Assembly (NCBI RefSeq): GCF_001679045.1
Contig: NZ_LYCK01000012.1
Span: 310,001 to 374,000, forward strand
DNA length: 64,000 nt
Source: Haemophilus haemolyticus
GTDB lineage: Bacteria > Pseudomonadota > Gammaproteobacteria > Enterobacterales > Pasteurellaceae
Direction: 5' to 3'
In this document: piece by piece, positions 1-9,530 of the stretch
Position numbering within the stretch: the first letter of the stretch is position 1
Layout: the number at the start of each line of letters is the position of its first letter
Translations under genes and position numbers: made by a program
The notes under the pieces: model-generated
Seen by the model: only the letters and a program-made list of their open reading frames with translations
What the model was told of the DNA's origin: nothing
The model's database searches: none

Positions 1-217
1 AGAAAAATCCTTCTGGAGCACGAATTAGTTCCACGTTATAGCGACGATAAAATCCGTCTAATTCATTTTGGAAATCCATTAAAAATGCGTGATTATCTAA
101 GTGCTCCGTGCTGATATGGCGACCTGAGCGCAATAGACTATCTACCGCTGGAAATATTGGATTTGCAATCGCCACAGCGAGTTTTGGGGAAATTACATCT
201 TGAAGGTTGTCTGTCAT
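1..217 (-). CDS. mukE: MukE, chromosome partition subunit (N-terminal part, runs off the window)
   Basis: This reading frame starts at an ATG at 217 and runs leftward past base 1 without a stop. The first 72 residues read [20 protein letters not shown] and onward through [15 protein letters not shown], which I recognise as the MukE N-terminus. MukE is the KITE-type subunit of the MukBEF condensin, which organises and helps segregate the chromosome in gammaproteobacteria. MukE dimers sit on the MukF kleisin and modulate its contact with the MukB ATPase. The gene lies downstream of mukF on the same strand, the usual mukF-mukE-mukB order, but the mukF-mukE gap here is 258 bp and holds an inverted-repeat element. 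In E. coli these genes are tightly packed, so the insertion is odd. Only the N-terminus is visible. Confidence 0.93.
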   Translation of the reverse strand, partial: MTDNLQDVISPKLAVAIANPIFPAVDSLLRSGRHISTEHLDNHAFLMDFQNELDGFYRRYNVELIRAPEGFF

Positions 218-275
218 AGGTTATTTCTCTATTAAAACTTTATTCAGTTACTTTCTTCGTTAATCATTATTGCCA

Positions 276-430
276 AATCTCCCCTAGCCCCTCTTTGCTA
301 AAGAGGGGGAATTCTTTAACAAATCAATTCTTGCTGATTCCTTCAGCATTTTCTAACACAATGAAATAATCTCAATATCAATTATTTCATTATTATTCCC
401 CTATTTAGCAAAGAGGGATTAGGGAGATCT
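276..430. repeat. MITE-like inverted-repeat element between mukF and mukE
   Basis: Two arms of about 35 bp, at 276-311 and 396-430, are inverted copies of each other with about five differences. Each arm is itself a hairpin built around CCTCTTTGCTAAAGAGG or a close variant. A further perfect stem of 11 bp (360-370 with 381-391) lies between them. There is no ORF inside. The size of about 155 bp and the nested dyads fit a non-autonomous miniature inverted-repeat element. A related single hairpin lies at 371-392 within the 33 kb block (33371-33392). I did not see a clear target-site duplication. Confidence 0.6.
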
Positions 431-475
431 AACAGAAGTAATTCCGTCGAAATTAGCTTTTAAATTATCTTAAAA

Positions 476-1810
476 TCAATACTTATCAATCACATGCGCT
501 TGGACTTCTGCGCCACGTTCATTAATCGCTTGCCAATCTGGATAAATACCCGATAAATCATCATTCGCCATACCAAGGCGCACGGCTTGATCAACAATGA
601 TTCGAGCCACATCAAAATGACGAGAAAGTGGGTAATTTTCCAGTTGTTCTTTTAACACTAAACTCAAATCAATCGGACGGTTATTTTCACGATAAGCAAT
701 CAGTAAGCCTTGCATATGCTCTACAATTTGATCATGTAAATCAGAAAGGGATTCGTATTGCAATTCTTCTGGCAATTCACCTAAAGCATCATCTTCACGC
801 AACACCATTTCTTCATCACGCAGATCAACTAAACGCTCAGCTTGCGCTGTCCATAAGAACCAAGGATGATCAAAATAGTGATGAATAGAATTACGTAAAC
901 GTTGTGAGAACACGCGATTTTTATCCATATCAATGGCAGTACGAATAAATTTATGTACATGGCGGTCATAACCAATCCATAAATCGATTGCTTGTTGTCC
1001 CCAACTAATAATTCGGTCAAGTTTAGATTGTAAATCGGTAATTAATTGATCAATAAAATACAAATCATCTCGCCCAATCACACAATCTTGAATACGCAAT
1101 AATTGCGCTTGAAGTTTATCCCCTGCGGCATTTAGCGTATCTTGCAATTCACGCAAATTCCCAGATGTTTCATCTAATAAACGTTCACAGCTTGAAATTG
1201 CCGCTTGCCAATCTTTAGTAAGAAGCTCTGCAATTTCATCTTTAATACTTTGCTGGTTTTCATCCATAATACGTTGTGAAAGATCGATGCTATCAAAAAT
1301 CTCTGCAACGGAATATTTTAATGGCGCAAATACATTACGACGCCAATAATGTTCACTTTCATTATTCTCCACGCCTTCTTCTGCAGAATCAGAAGCGCGT
1401 TGAATTTCATCTGCCACAATGGAAAGTTGCACTGAAAGACGCAATGCGGAAAATTCACGCTGACGAATGTAATAATCAGACACGCCAACACCTAATGGCG
1501 TTAAACGATAAATCGCCAAACCTTCAGTAAATTCGCTACTAAAACGATTTAACAAACGTTGTTTCACTAATTCATTAATTGCATTATTCGCTCGTGTTGC
1601 AATGGCATCCGTGGACTGCTCAAAAGCATTCATCGTGTGGCGGAAAATATCCACAAGATCGGCTTCTAACATTTCGCCGTCTAAACGTTCGTTGTTATAA
1701 ATTGCAATCGCTAGCAGGAAAACCAAGCGCTCGGTAGGTAAATTCAAAGAAAACTCGCGATCTTTTGCCCAAGAGACGAGTTCAGGAATAGTTTGGGATG
1801 TTTCAATCAT
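476..1810 (-). CDS. mukF: MukF, kleisin subunit of the MukBEF condensin
   Basis: The protein is 444 residues from the ATG at 1810, starting [20 protein letters not shown], the known MukF start. An open frame extends 31 codons further upstream, but those residues are hydrophobic and unlike MukF, so I reject the longer start. MukF is a dimeric kleisin: an N-terminal winged-helix dimerisation domain (about 1-120), a helical and coiled middle (about 120-330), and a C-terminal winged-helix region that binds the MukB head. The usual family length is about 440. Downstream on the same strand is mukE. The stop (TGA, 476-478) is followed by the inverted-repeat element, which could affect coupling between mukF and mukE. 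The gene is divergent from ttcA. Confidence 0.95.
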   Translation of the reverse strand: MIETSQTIPELVSWAKDREFSLNLPTERLVFLLAIAIYNNERLDGEMLEADLVDIFRHTMNAFEQSTDAIATRANNAINELVKQRLLNRFSSEFTEGLAIYRLTPLGVGVSDYYIRQREFSALRLSVQLSIVADEIQRASDSAEEGVENNESEHYWRRNVFAPLKYSVAEIFDSIDLSQRIMDENQQSIKDEIAELLTKDWQAAISSCERLLDETSGNLRELQDTLNAAGDKLQAQLLRIQDCVIGRDDLYFIDQLITDLQSKLDRIISWGQQAIDLWIGYDRHVHKFIRTAIDMDKNRVFSQRLRNSIHHYFDHPWFLWTAQAERLVDLRDEEMVLREDDALGELPEELQYESLSDLHDQIVEHMQGLLIAYRENNRPIDLSLVLKEQLENYPLSRHFDVARIIVDQAVRLGMANDDLSGIYPDWQAINERGAEVQAHVIDKY

Positions 1811-1959
1811 TGAATTGCAAAGCGTTAAAATTGAACAAAAAATTGGAAAGATTATACAGGATTTTTTGTGGATCTTAAAAATCTTCTTTTGAATTGACCG
1901 CACTTTTCCTATTTTTCACGTATAATGTGCGCCTTTCATGAATAACCAAAGATAACAGA

Positions 1960-2901
1960 ATGAGCAAATTAACCCAGTTAGCCCAACAAGAAAAAAAACA
2001 AACCTATAATTTCAATAAATTACAAAAACGTCTTCGCCGTAACGTAGGCAACGCCATTGCAGATTTTGGGATGATCGAAGATGGCGATAAAGTCATGGTG
2101 TGTTTATCTGGAGGTAAAGACAGTTATACGCTTCTCGATATTTTGTTGAATTTACAACAAAGTGCACCGATTAAATTTGATATCGTGGCAGTAAACCTCG
2201 ATCAAAAACAACCAGGGTTCCCAGAGCACGTATTGCCTGAATATTTGGAAAGTATTGGCGTAGATTACAAAATTGTACAAGAAAATACTTACGGAATTGT
2301 GAAAGAAAAAATTCCAGAAGGAAAAACAACTTGTTCGCTCTGCTCTCGCCTACGCCGTGGAATTTTATATCGCACCGCCACAGAACTTGGTGCAACCAAA
2401 ATCGCGTTAGGACATCACCGAGACGATATGTTAGCGACACTATTTTTAAATATGTTTTATGGCGGCAAAATGAAATCGATGCCACCTAAGTTAATTTCTG
2501 ACGATGGCAAACAAATTGTGATTCGTCCGCTTGCTTACTGCAAAGAAAAAGACATTGAAAAATATGCCATCGCGAAAGAATTTCCTATCATTCCTTGTAA
2601 CCTATGTGGATCACAACCAAATCTTCAACGCCAAGTAGTAAAAGAAATGCTTAATACTTGGGATCGCCAATATCCAGGACGCTTAGAAACCATGTTCAGC
2701 GCAATGCAAAACATTACATTGTCACATATGAGTGATCCGAAATTATTTGATTTCAAAGGCATCAAACATGGGCAACTAATTGATGGCATTGAAGGCGATA
2801 CCGCATTTGATGAAGAACGAATCACACCAATGCAATTTGAAGATGAAGATCAAACCGATTTTTTAAACAACGAAATGATTAACTTTAAAGAAGTAAATTA
2901 A
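1960..2901 (+). CDS. ttcA: TtcA, tRNA 2-thiocytidine-32 synthetase
   Basis: This 313-residue protein is an ATP- and iron-sulfur-dependent enzyme that thiolates cytidine 32 in several tRNAs. The PP-loop nucleotide motif SGGKDS is at residues 50-55. Two CxxC pairs are visible, C125/C128 and C213/C216. In TtcA proteins such cysteines bind the iron-sulfur cluster. Length agrees with the family (about 310). The next gene, tusE, starts one base after the stop, so the two are probably co-transcribed and both concern sulfur transfer to tRNA. A TATAAT sequence lies at 1921-1926, but I found no well-spaced -35 box. Confidence 0.95.
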   Translation: MSKLTQLAQQEKKQTYNFNKLQKRLRRNVGNAIADFGMIEDGDKVMVCLSGGKDSYTLLDILLNLQQSAPIKFDIVAVNLDQKQPGFPEHVLPEYLESIGVDYKIVQENTYGIVKEKIPEGKTTCSLCSRLRRGILYRTATELGATKIALGHHRDDMLATLFLNMFYGGKMKSMPPKLISDDGKQIVIRPLAYCKEKDIEKYAIAKEFPIIPCNLCGSQPNLQRQVVKEMLNTWDRQYPGRLETMFSAMQNITLSHMSDPKLFDFKGIKHGQLIDGIEGDTAFDEERITPMQFEDEDQTDFLNNEMINFKEVN

Positions 2902-2902
2902 T

Positions 2903-3232
2903 ATGTTGAATATCAATGGAATGGAAGTTGAAACTGACAAAGATGGTTATTTGCTTAATAGCCAACAATGGAACGAAGATGTCGCTCGTGCTATTGCGCA
3001 GTTAGAAAGTATCGAATTAACTGATGCACATTGGGAAGTGATTTACTTCGTGCGAGACTTCTATCAAGAATATAACACATCCCCGGCCATCCGTATGTTG
3101 GTAAAAGCCATGGCCGAAAAGCTTGGCGAAGATAAAGGTAATAGTCGTTATTTGCAGCGGTTATTTCCTGAAGGCCCCGCAAAACAAGCTACAAAATTAG
3201 CAGGATTACCGAAACCTGCAAAATGCCTATAA
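2903..3232 (+). CDS. tusE: TusE/DsrC-family sulfur relay protein
   Basis: A 109-residue protein of the DsrC/TusE family. It starts one base after ttcA. The C-terminal arm ends GLPKPAKCL, with the invariant penultimate cysteine at residue 108. In E. coli TusE, this cysteine accepts persulfide sulfur from the TusBCD complex and passes it to MnmA for 2-thiouridine synthesis at tRNA wobble position 34. The pairing with ttcA puts two tRNA thiolation functions in one transcription unit. Followed by a rho-independent terminator. Confidence 0.93.
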   Translation: MLNINGMEVETDKDGYLLNSQQWNEDVARAIAQLESIELTDAHWEVIYFVRDFYQEYNTSPAIRMLVKAMAEKLGEDKGNSRYLQRLFPEGPAKQATKLAGLPKPAKCL

Positions 3233-3261
3233 AAGTGCGGTCAATTTTTTTTGAAAGTTTT

Positions 3262-3295
3262 AAACGCTTAGTCTTTTTAGATTGAGCGTTTTTCT
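3262..3295 (+). terminator. Rho-independent terminator after tusE
   Basis: AAACGCT at 3262-3268 pairs with AGCGTTT at 3285-3291 and is followed by a T-rich run. It lies about 30 bp after the tusE stop, behind a USS core at 3233-3241. Confidence 0.7.
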
Positions 3296-3320
3296 TTTTA
3301 AGAAAGAATCTCTAGATCTT

Positions 3321-3340
3321 AATATATTTTTATATATAAT
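3321..3340 (+). promoter_or_regulatory. AT-rich dyad with -10-like box upstream of molB
   Basis: ATATAT at 3322-3327 and ATATAT at 3332-3337 form a perfect dyad around four T. A TATAAT hexamer (3335-3340) overlaps the right arm. The TATAT-spacer-ATATA form resembles the central part of ModE molybdate operators known from E. coli, but the outer CG contacts are missing, so ModE control is only a suggestion. No convincing -35 hexamer was found. Confidence 0.3.
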
Positions 3341-3376
3341 GATTTAACCTAGAAATGACCGTATTTTTCTCAAGGA

Positions 3377-4363
3377 ATGATGAAAAAAAATTTATTAATC
3401 CCTTTTCTTTTTTTGCTTCTTATTGGATTGAGTTGGTTTTCTCTTTCGTGGGGGAGATTTTCTATTCCTTTAACGGATGTGTTAGATGTACTTTTCGGTC
3501 AAAGTCAAAATGAAATTCAACATAATGTCATTTTCAATTTACGTTTACCACGCATCTTAGCTGCAATTTTAGTTGGTTCAGCCTTATCGGTCGCGGGCAC
3601 TGTATATCAAGGCATTTTTCGCAATCCCCTTGTTTCACCAGACATTTTAGGCGTATCAAATGGTGCTTGTGTGGGTGCAGCTGTTGCGATTTTGCTTGGT
3701 TCAAGCATACTTGGTACTCAAACTTTTGCATTTTTCGGTGGTTTAATTGCCGTATTGCTTACCATGAATCTCCCCCGCTTAATTCAACGAGATTCAACAA
3801 TAGTCCTCGTGCTTTCAGGCATTATTGTATCGGGTTTTATGATGGCGACATTAGGTTTAATCAAATACCTTGCCGATCCTGAAACTGAACTTGCAGATAT
3901 TGTATATTGGCAATTAGGTAGTCTCACTAAATCCAGCTACGGCAATCTTCTTTTACTCTCACCAATAATCTTAATTACCACGGGTATATTATTAGCAATG
4001 CGTTGGCGTATTAATGTGTTGTCATTAGGCGATCGAGAAGCCAAATTAATTGGCGCAAATATTCGTTTAGAACGCGGCGTAATGGTCTGTTCCGCGACCT
4101 TATTGACGGCTTCGGCAGTCTGTCTAAGCGGAACAATAGGTTGGCTAGGTTTAGTGATTCCTCATTTAGCCCGTCTATTTATAGGCGATAATAATGTCAA
4201 AAGTTTACCGCTCTCTGCGCTAATTGGTGCAATTTTCTTGCTGCTTGTGGATACATTGGCACGTAATCTTTACATTCAAGAAATTCCGCTCGGTATTATC
4301 ACTGGTTTTATCGGTGCCCCATTCTTTGCATGGGTATTAATTAAGCAAAAGGTGGTGGACTAA
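3377..4363 (+). CDS. molB: MolB, permease of the MolBCA molybdate/tungstate ABC importer
   Basis: A 328-residue FecCD/BtuC-type permease with about ten hydrophobic segments. I recognise it as the H. influenzae protein HI1471, the permease of a type II importer whose binding protein was shown to carry molybdate and tungstate. The family loop NPLVSPDILGVSNGA near residue 85 is present, as is the LIGANIRLERGV region near the coupling helix. Two Met codons stand in tandem at 3377 and 3380, and the AAGGA at 3372-3376 touches the first, so the exact start is uncertain. Its stop overlaps the molC start by one base (TAATG at 4361-4365), typical of translational coupling. Confidence 0.9.
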   Translation: MMKKNLLIPFLFLLLIGLSWFSLSWGRFSIPLTDVLDVLFGQSQNEIQHNVIFNLRLPRILAAILVGSALSVAGTVYQGIFRNPLVSPDILGVSNGACVGAAVAILLGSSILGTQTFAFFGGLIAVLLTMNLPRLIQRDSTIVLVLSGIIVSGFMMATLGLIKYLADPETELADIVYWQLGSLTKSSYGNLLLLSPIILITTGILLAMRWRINVLSLGDREAKLIGANIRLERGVMVCSATLLTASAVCLSGTIGWLGLVIPHLARLFIGDNNVKSLPLSALIGAIFLLLVDTLARNLYIQEIPLGIITGFIGAPFFAWVLIKQKVVD

Positions 4364-5151
4364 TGTTGCAGGTAAAGAATCTTTATTATTGGCACAATGT
4401 AGAAAATTCACTGCTAAATGGTGTGGATTTAACACTTAAGCAAGGGGAATTACTCACGATTTTGGGCGCTAATGGCCGTGGAAAATCAACCTTATTGAAC
4501 TGTTTAGCGGGTTTACTGACACCAAAGAGCGGTCAAATTTTATTACAAAATGAAAATCTAGCGTCTCTTTCATCAAAACAAATCGCACAAAAGATAGCTT
4601 ATGTCTCACAACAAAGTCCGCAAACTTATCAATATAAAGTTCGAGATTATGTTGTGCTAGGTCGAGCAGCACATTTAGGAATGTTTGATAAACCAAGTAA
4701 GAGCGATTTTGAATTGGTCGATCAAGCTTTGAATAAACTGGGAATTCGTCATTTTGCAGAAAAGGTTTATATGCAGATGAGCGGTGGTGAAAAACAGTTA
4801 GTCAATCTTGCTCGGATTTTAGTACAACAGCCTCAGCTTATTCTATTTGATGAACCGACTTCAGCCTTAGATTACGGTAACGTATTTAAAACCTTGAGTT
4901 TAATAAAAGAGCTTTCTTTGCAAGGTTTTACTATTGTGATGACAACTCACAATCCAGATCATCCTATGTTGTTACATAGCAGTTTACCAAATAGCCGAGT
5001 AGCAATTTTAAATGAACATGGCCGATTACAAACAGGTTCCGCCCCTGAAATTATTACTCAAGAAAATTTAACCGCACTTTATCATACGGATCTCCGATTG
5101 CTTGAAGTGCCAGAATTACAACGTCAAATTTGTGCAATCACTCATCTATAA
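4363..5151 (+). CDS. molC: MolC, ATPase of the MolBCA importer
   Basis: A 262-residue ABC ATPase. Walker A is GANGRGKST at residues 35-43, the signature is MSGGEKQ at 139-145, and Walker B is LILFDEP at 159-165, followed by the D-loop SALD. It powers uptake through MolB and matches the HI1470 protein in my memory. Length is usual for FecE/BtuD-like ATPases. It overlaps molB by one base and is followed after 10 bp by molA, whose ribosome binding site AAGGAG includes the molC stop region. Confidence 0.92.
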   Translation: MLQVKNLYYWHNVENSLLNGVDLTLKQGELLTILGANGRGKSTLLNCLAGLLTPKSGQILLQNENLASLSSKQIAQKIAYVSQQSPQTYQYKVRDYVVLGRAAHLGMFDKPSKSDFELVDQALNKLGIRHFAEKVYMQMSGGEKQLVNLARILVQQPQLILFDEPTSALDYGNVFKTLSLIKELSLQGFTIVMTTHNPDHPMLLHSSLPNSRVAILNEHGRLQTGSAPEIITQENLTALYHTDLRLLEVPELQRQICAITHL

Positions 5152-5161
5152 GGAGTTAATT

Positions 5162-6187
5162 ATGTTGAAAAACCTTAAAAAAGGCGCAGTTGCCTTAGCT
5201 TTTATTTCTTGTTTCAGTTTTTCTGCCCAAGGAAAAATGATTGAAGATGTAAAAGGCAATCAAATTGAAATCCCAAACCATGTAGAACGTATTGCCGATT
5301 TATGGCATGCCAACAACCAAATCGTCTTATTACTTGGCGGTGCAGATAAATTAGTGGCAACAACCACTGTTATTCAAAAAAATCCGTGGTTTAGTGAAGT
5401 TTATCCAAACATTAAAAAAGTGCCTGCACTCACTAATGGTCAAACTATCCAAATGGAAGAATTACTACAACGTAATCCGCAAGTGACTTTACTTTCCAAT
5501 GACAACATGTTGACTGAACTAAAACAAGCTGGATTAACTGGGGTGAAAGTGAGCTTCCAAGATTTTGAAGGCTTGAAAAAAACAGTTCGAATCACTGCTG
5601 AAGTAATTGGAGATAACGCGCCCAATATAGCCAAGGAATACATCAAAGAGTTAGAAAACAACATTTCATTTGTTGAAACAAGAACAAAATCAATCCAAGA
5701 AAAAGACAAACCAACAGTATTGCATATTGCTGATGGAAAAAATTTGCTAAAAATTGACGGCGGAAAATCCATTATTGGTGATTGGATTAATAAAGCTGGG
5801 GGTAAAAATGCATTTCCAGAACAAGCAAATCTTGTCGAAATTAGTCAGGAAGAAGTGGTAAAAATTAATCCTGAAGTAATTATTATCGGAGGAACCAATG
5901 CACCAGAAGGGGTAGAAAAAATTAAACAAGATCCAAGTTGGCAATCTGTAAGTGCGGTAAAAAATGGCCGTGTTTTTGTTAATCCAACCGGTACTTTCCC
6001 TTGGGATCGCTACAGCGCTGAAGAAGCTTTACAAGTTTTATGGGCTGCAAAATTATTCCATCCTGCACAATTTAAAGATGTTGATATGGTATCTAAAGCC
6101 AAATCTTTTTATAAAAAGTACTATCACTATGATTTAAGTACAGAAAATGCACAACAAATGCTAAAAGGATTGCCTCCTTTGAAATAA
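5162..6187 (+). CDS. molA: MolA, periplasmic molybdate/tungstate-binding protein
   Basis: The protein is 341 residues from the ATG at 5162, preceded by a good AAGGAG site. A frame open further upstream lies inside molC and is rejected. A signal peptide is visible: positive MLKNLKK, a hydrophobic core, and a likely cut after residue 22 (SFSA). The rest is a class III (TroA/BtuF-like) binding protein with two lobes joined by a helix. I recognise it as HI1472/MolA. It delivers oxyanion to MolB. A USS core at 5950-5958 is translated within the gene. It is the last gene of the mol operon; the molybdate-binding mop gene starts 78 bp later. Confidence 0.92.
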   Translation: MLKNLKKGAVALAFISCFSFSAQGKMIEDVKGNQIEIPNHVERIADLWHANNQIVLLLGGADKLVATTTVIQKNPWFSEVYPNIKKVPALTNGQTIQMEELLQRNPQVTLLSNDNMLTELKQAGLTGVKVSFQDFEGLKKTVRITAEVIGDNAPNIAKEYIKELENNISFVETRTKSIQEKDKPTVLHIADGKNLLKIDGGKSIIGDWINKAGGKNAFPEQANLVEISQEEVVKINPEVIIIGGTNAPEGVEKIKQDPSWQSVSAVKNGRVFVNPTGTFPWDRYSAEEALQVLWAAKLFHPAQFKDVDMVSKAKSFYKKYYHYDLSTENAQQMLKGLPPLK

Positions 6188-6200
6188 TATTAAGTTTTTC

Positions 6201-6228
6201 TTGCATTTTCTGTAAGAATGGATAAAAT
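6201..6228 (+). promoter_or_regulatory. Likely promoter of mop
   Basis: TTGCAT (6201-6206) and TAAAAT (6223-6228) are separated by 16 bp, 38 bp before the mop start. Each box matches five of the six consensus bases. This suggests mop can be transcribed independently of molBCA. Confidence 0.5.
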
Positions 6229-6265
6229 GCACGCTCTTTTAAACCCTAACTAACAAGGAAATGTT

Positions 6266-6475
6266 ATGAAAATTAGTGCTAGAAACCAATTAAAAGGTAA
6301 AGTTGTTTCAATCGAAAACGGTTCAGTAAATGCAATCGTTCACATCGATATCGGTGGCGGTAACGTGCTTTCTTCTACTGTATCTTTAGCAGCAGTTAAA
6401 GAATTAAACTTAGAAGTTGGTAAAGAAGCATACGCAATCATCAAAGCAACTTCTGTAATGGTTGGTGTGGAATAA
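6266..6475 (+). CDS. mop: Mop, molbindin-type molybdate-binding protein
   Basis: A 69-residue single Mop domain starting MKISARNQLKGKVVSIENGS. I recognise it as the H. influenzae molybdenum-pterin-binding protein (HI1370). Molbindins form hexamers in the cytoplasm that bind several molybdate ions between subunits and buffer molybdenum for cofactor synthesis. The ribosome site AAGGAAAT precedes the ATG. The gene is followed at once by a USS-pair terminator. Its place behind molBCA links import and storage of molybdate. Confidence 0.93.
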   Translation: MKISARNQLKGKVVSIENGSVNAIVHIDIGGGNVLSSTVSLAAVKELNLEVGKEAYAIIKATSVMVGVE

Positions 6476-6502
6476 TTTCTTCCATAAAACAGAACTAAAT
6501 AT

Positions 6503-6530
6503 AACCGCACTTTAAAAGTGCGGTTTTTTT
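6503..6530 (+). terminator. USS inverted-pair terminator after mop
   Basis: USS cores at 6504-6512 (reverse) and 6516-6524 (forward) form a nearly loop-free stem of about 11 bp, followed by seven T. This is the typical Haemophilus use of an inverted USS pair as terminator. Confidence 0.8.
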
Positions 6531-6562
6531 ATGCCTTATTTTTCCAATCAACACATTTTGAG

Positions 6563-6600
6563 ATAAAAAAATAACGGCAATCGCTTAAACGATCACCGTT
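6563..6600 (-). terminator. Terminator of thrS
   Basis: On the minus strand AACGG...CCGTT encloses a second stem ATCG/CGAT and is followed by ATTTTTTT. It lies about 55 bp after the thrS stop. Confidence 0.6.
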
Positions 6601-6653
6601 AAATTGAACTCACTGTTTAAACAGTAAATTATATTAGTTATTTTCGAAAAGTA

Positions 6654-8585
6654 TTACTCTTCATTCAATAACTTTAATTCACGATTTCTTACTTGATTTT
6701 TCAAGATTTCCGCAAATTCTTCCACAGTAAATGTGCCTAAATCAGCGCCTTTACGGGTACGTACTGCCACTTTGCCTTCTGCGATTTCTTTATCACCGCA
6801 AACAAGCATATAAGGCACACGGCGTAAAGTATGTTCACGAATTTTGAAACCCACTTTTTCGTTACGTAAATCAGTTTTCACGCGTAAACCTACATCAGAA
6901 AGCTGTTTCGCAACTTTTTGTACGTAGTCGGCTTGGCTATCGGTGATATTCATTACAACCGCTTGGGTTGGTGCTAACCATGCAGGGAAGAAACCTGCAT
7001 ATTCTTCAGTAATGATACCAATGAAACGCTCAATAGAACCTAAAATCGCACGGTGAATCATGACAGGGGTTTTACGGCTATTGTCTTCTGCTACATAAGT
7101 TGCATCTAAACGACCTGGTAATGCAAAGTCTAATTGCACGGTACCACATTGCCATTCACGGCCAATGCTATCACGTAATGCAAATTCAATTTTAGGACCA
7201 TAGAATGCGCCTTCACCTTCTTGAATTTCATATTCTAAGCCGTTATGCGCCAATGCTGCTGCAAGACCTGCTTCCGCACGATCCCACATTTCATCTGAAC
7301 CGATACGATTTTCAGGGCGAGTAGAAAGTTTTACTGCGATATTAGTGAAACCAAAGGTGCTATAAATATCGTACACCATTTTGATACAGCTAGTTACTTC
7401 ACTCTCAATTTGATCTTCAGTACAGAAAATATGCGCATCATCTTGAGTAAAGCCACGTACACGCATTAAACCGTGTAAAGAACCTGATGGCTCATTACGA
7501 TGGCAAGAACCAAATTCCGCCATACGGATTGGTAAATCACGGTAAGATTTTAAACCTTGATTAAAAATTTGAACGTGTCCCGGACAGTTCATCGGTTTAA
7601 TTGCATATTCACGATTTTCAGATTGAGTTGTGAACATTAAATCTGCGTAATTTTGCCAGTGACCTGTTTTTTCCCACAATACGCGATCCATCATAAAAGG
7701 ACCTTTCACTTCTTGGTAATCGTATTGTTTTAATTTAGTACGCACAAAAGTTTCAAGTTCACGGAAAATTGTCCAGCCATCATTGTGCCAGAACACCATA
7801 CCCGGCGCTTCTTCTTGCATATGATATAAATCTAATGCTTTACCAATTTTACGGTGGTCACGTTTTGCCGCTTCTTCTAAGCGCGTTAAGTATTCAGCAA
7901 GTTGTTTTTTATCCGCCCAAGCCGTACCATAGATACGTTGTAACATTTTGTTTTTGCTGTCACCACGCCAGTACGCACCAGCGACTTTTTGTAATTTGAA
8001 ATGTTGACAGAAACGCATATTTGGCACGTGTGGGCCACGGCACATATCAATATATTCTAAATGATGATATAACGCAGGTGTTGCAGTACGTTCAATGTTT
8101 TCATCTAAAATTGCCATTTTGTATGGCTCGCCGCGTTTTTCAAAGGTATCACGCGCTTCTTGCCAAGTAACACGTTTTTTCACGACGTCATAATTGGTTT
8201 TTGCCAATTCCAACATACGTTTTTCGATTGCATCTAAATCTTCTTGCGTTAAAGAGCGGTCTAAATCAATGTCATAGTAGAAACCGTTTTCAATAGTTGG
8301 ACCGATTGCCATTTTTACATCTGGGAATAATTGTTTAATGGCATGACCAAACAAGTGTGCACATGAGTGGCGAATAATTTCTAAACCATCTTCATCTTTA
8401 GCAGTAATGATTTCAAGTGTTGCATCTTGGTCGATAACATCGCATGCATCACGACGCTCACCATTTACACGGCCCGCGATAGTGGCTTTAGCAAGACCCG
8501 CACCAATATCTTGTGCGACTTCAAGAACAGAAACAGGATGATCGAATTGACGTTGGGAACCGTCAGGTAAAGTAATAATTGGCAT
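6654..8585 (-). CDS. thrS: Threonyl-tRNA synthetase
   Basis: A 643-residue class II synthetase that charges tRNA-Thr with threonine in the cytoplasm. Order of parts: TGS domain (about 1-62), the second additional domain that edits mischarged serine, with HxxxH near residue 73 ([10 protein letters not shown]), the catalytic core with the zinc-binding cysteine in MNCPGHV (about 334), and a C-terminal anticodon-binding domain (about 535-643). Length equals the E. coli enzyme (642). The leader immediately upstream carries a hairpin that imitates the tRNA-Thr anticodon arm, so translational autoregulation as in E. coli is very likely. Confidence 0.97.
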   Translation of the reverse strand: MPIITLPDGSQRQFDHPVSVLEVAQDIGAGLAKATIAGRVNGERRDACDVIDQDATLEIITAKDEDGLEIIRHSCAHLFGHAIKQLFPDVKMAIGPTIENGFYYDIDLDRSLTQEDLDAIEKRMLELAKTNYDVVKKRVTWQEARDTFEKRGEPYKMAILDENIERTATPALYHHLEYIDMCRGPHVPNMRFCQHFKLQKVAGAYWRGDSKNKMLQRIYGTAWADKKQLAEYLTRLEEAAKRDHRKIGKALDLYHMQEEAPGMVFWHNDGWTIFRELETFVRTKLKQYDYQEVKGPFMMDRVLWEKTGHWQNYADLMFTTQSENREYAIKPMNCPGHVQIFNQGLKSYRDLPIRMAEFGSCHRNEPSGSLHGLMRVRGFTQDDAHIFCTEDQIESEVTSCIKMVYDIYSTFGFTNIAVKLSTRPENRIGSDEMWDRAEAGLAAALAHNGLEYEIQEGEGAFYGPKIEFALRDSIGREWQCGTVQLDFALPGRLDATYVAEDNSRKTPVMIHRAILGSIERFIGIITEEYAGFFPAWLAPTQAVVMNITDSQADYVQKVAKQLSDVGLRVKTDLRNEKVGFKIREHTLRRVPYMLVCGDKEIAEGKVAVRTRKGADLGTFTVEEFAEILKNQVRNRELKLLNEE

Positions 8586-8590
8586 TGTTT

Positions 8591-8630
8591 TTTCCTTATA
8601 CAGTGGTCACCCATACGAAAGGTGACGTGT
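8591..8630 (-). promoter_or_regulatory. thrS translational operator mimicking the tRNA-Thr anticodon arm
   Basis: On the minus strand GTCACC (8626-8621) pairs with GGTGAC (8611-8606) around the loop TTTCGTATG. If the outer T-G of the loop pair, the 7-base loop TTCGTAT has U33, anticodon CGU (8617-8615) and A37, exactly as in tRNA-Thr. The AAGGA ribosome site and the ATG follow directly. E. coli thrS has a nearly identical domain, bound by ThrRS to block ribosomes. Confidence 0.85.
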
Positions 8631-8870
8631 TCGTTTAAAATTCTATAAAAAATTAACCGCACTTTTGCCCTACTTGGCTTCATTCCTACCATTGAACGAG
8701 CGAAATTAGGCAAAAAATGCGTGGCGAATTCTATCACTTTCTTAAGGTATTGTTAAATAAATGCACATATTTTACAGAAAGGAAATAATGTTTTTCTGGC
8801 TAGGGGCTTTATATCCTAAAAATAAAGGCTAGAATAACCGCACTTTTAAATACCCAGTTAAGGAATAAAA

Positions 8871-9455
8871 ATGAGCAACGTATTAGTATTAAAATCTAGC
8901 ATTTCAGGAAATAACGCACAGACCAATCAATTAGCTGATTATGTTATCGAAAAATTACAAGGTAATAACATTGTCGTACGCGATCTAGCCCAACAACCGC
9001 TTCCATATTTTGATGCCACAGCAGCAACAGCTGTACGTGGTGAACCTAAAAATGATGAAGAAAAACAACTTCTTGCACTTTCCGATGAATTAGTCTCCGA
9101 ATTAAAAAATGCAGAGACTCTGGTTATTGGTGCACCAATGTATAATCTTGGCATCCCAACACAATTAAAAACTTATTTTGATTTTATCGCTCGCCCACGT
9201 GTCACGTTCCAATATACGGCAAATGGACCGGAAGGATTATTAAAAGGTAAAAAAGCGATTGTGTTATGTGCATTTGGTGGGTTGTATGATGAAGAAAATC
9301 TAGTGACACAGTATATGAAGTCAATTTTAGGTTTTATCGGTATCACAGATGTGCAATTTGTTTATGCGCAAGGCATTGGATTCGGACCAGAGGCGATTGA
9401 AAAAGCCCAAGCGTCCGCAAAAAATAAAATTAATGAAATTTTGGCAGCCCTTTAA
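8871..9455 (+). CDS. azoR: FMN-dependent NADH-azoreductase / quinone reductase
   Basis: A 194-residue flavodoxin-like protein of the AcpD/AzoR family. The N-terminus [20 protein letters not shown] is the FMN phosphate loop, and the conserved [19 protein letters not shown] block near residue 92 shapes the flavin and quinone site. These homodimeric cytoplasmic enzymes reduce quinones and azo compounds by two electrons with NADH. Length is close to the family norm (about 200). A USS core lies at 8837-8845 just upstream. It converges on topA with a shared terminator. Confidence 0.9.
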   Translation: MSNVLVLKSSISGNNAQTNQLADYVIEKLQGNNIVVRDLAQQPLPYFDATAATAVRGEPKNDEEKQLLALSDELVSELKNAETLVIGAPMYNLGIPTQLKTYFDFIARPRVTFQYTANGPEGLLKGKKAIVLCAFGGLYDEENLVTQYMKSILGFIGITDVQFVYAQGIGFGPEAIEKAQASAKNKINEILAAL

Positions 9456-9499
9456 TCCTCAGATAACATACAAAAAAACATAAGAAGATTTATTACAAA

Positions 9500-9526
9500 A
9501 AAAGTGCGGTGATTTACCGCACTTTT
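9500..9526. terminator. USS inverted-pair terminator between azoR and topA
   Basis: An 11-bp perfect stem, AAAAGTGCGGT (9500-9510) with ACCGCACTTTT (9516-9526), has a 5-nt loop and A and T runs on both sides, so it can serve both convergent genes. Confidence 0.85.
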
Positions 9527-9530
9527 CTTC

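Noticed and set aside
1811..1903. Longer MukF start
   Set aside because: The extra 31 residues are unlike any MukF, and the internal ATG gives the family N-terminus.
1894..1926. TTGACC and TATAAT as a ttcA promoter
   Set aside because: The spacing is 21 bp, too long for sigma-70.
5102..5161. Longer MolA start inside molC
   Set aside because: The ATG at 5162 has a good ribosome site and gives a normal signal peptide.
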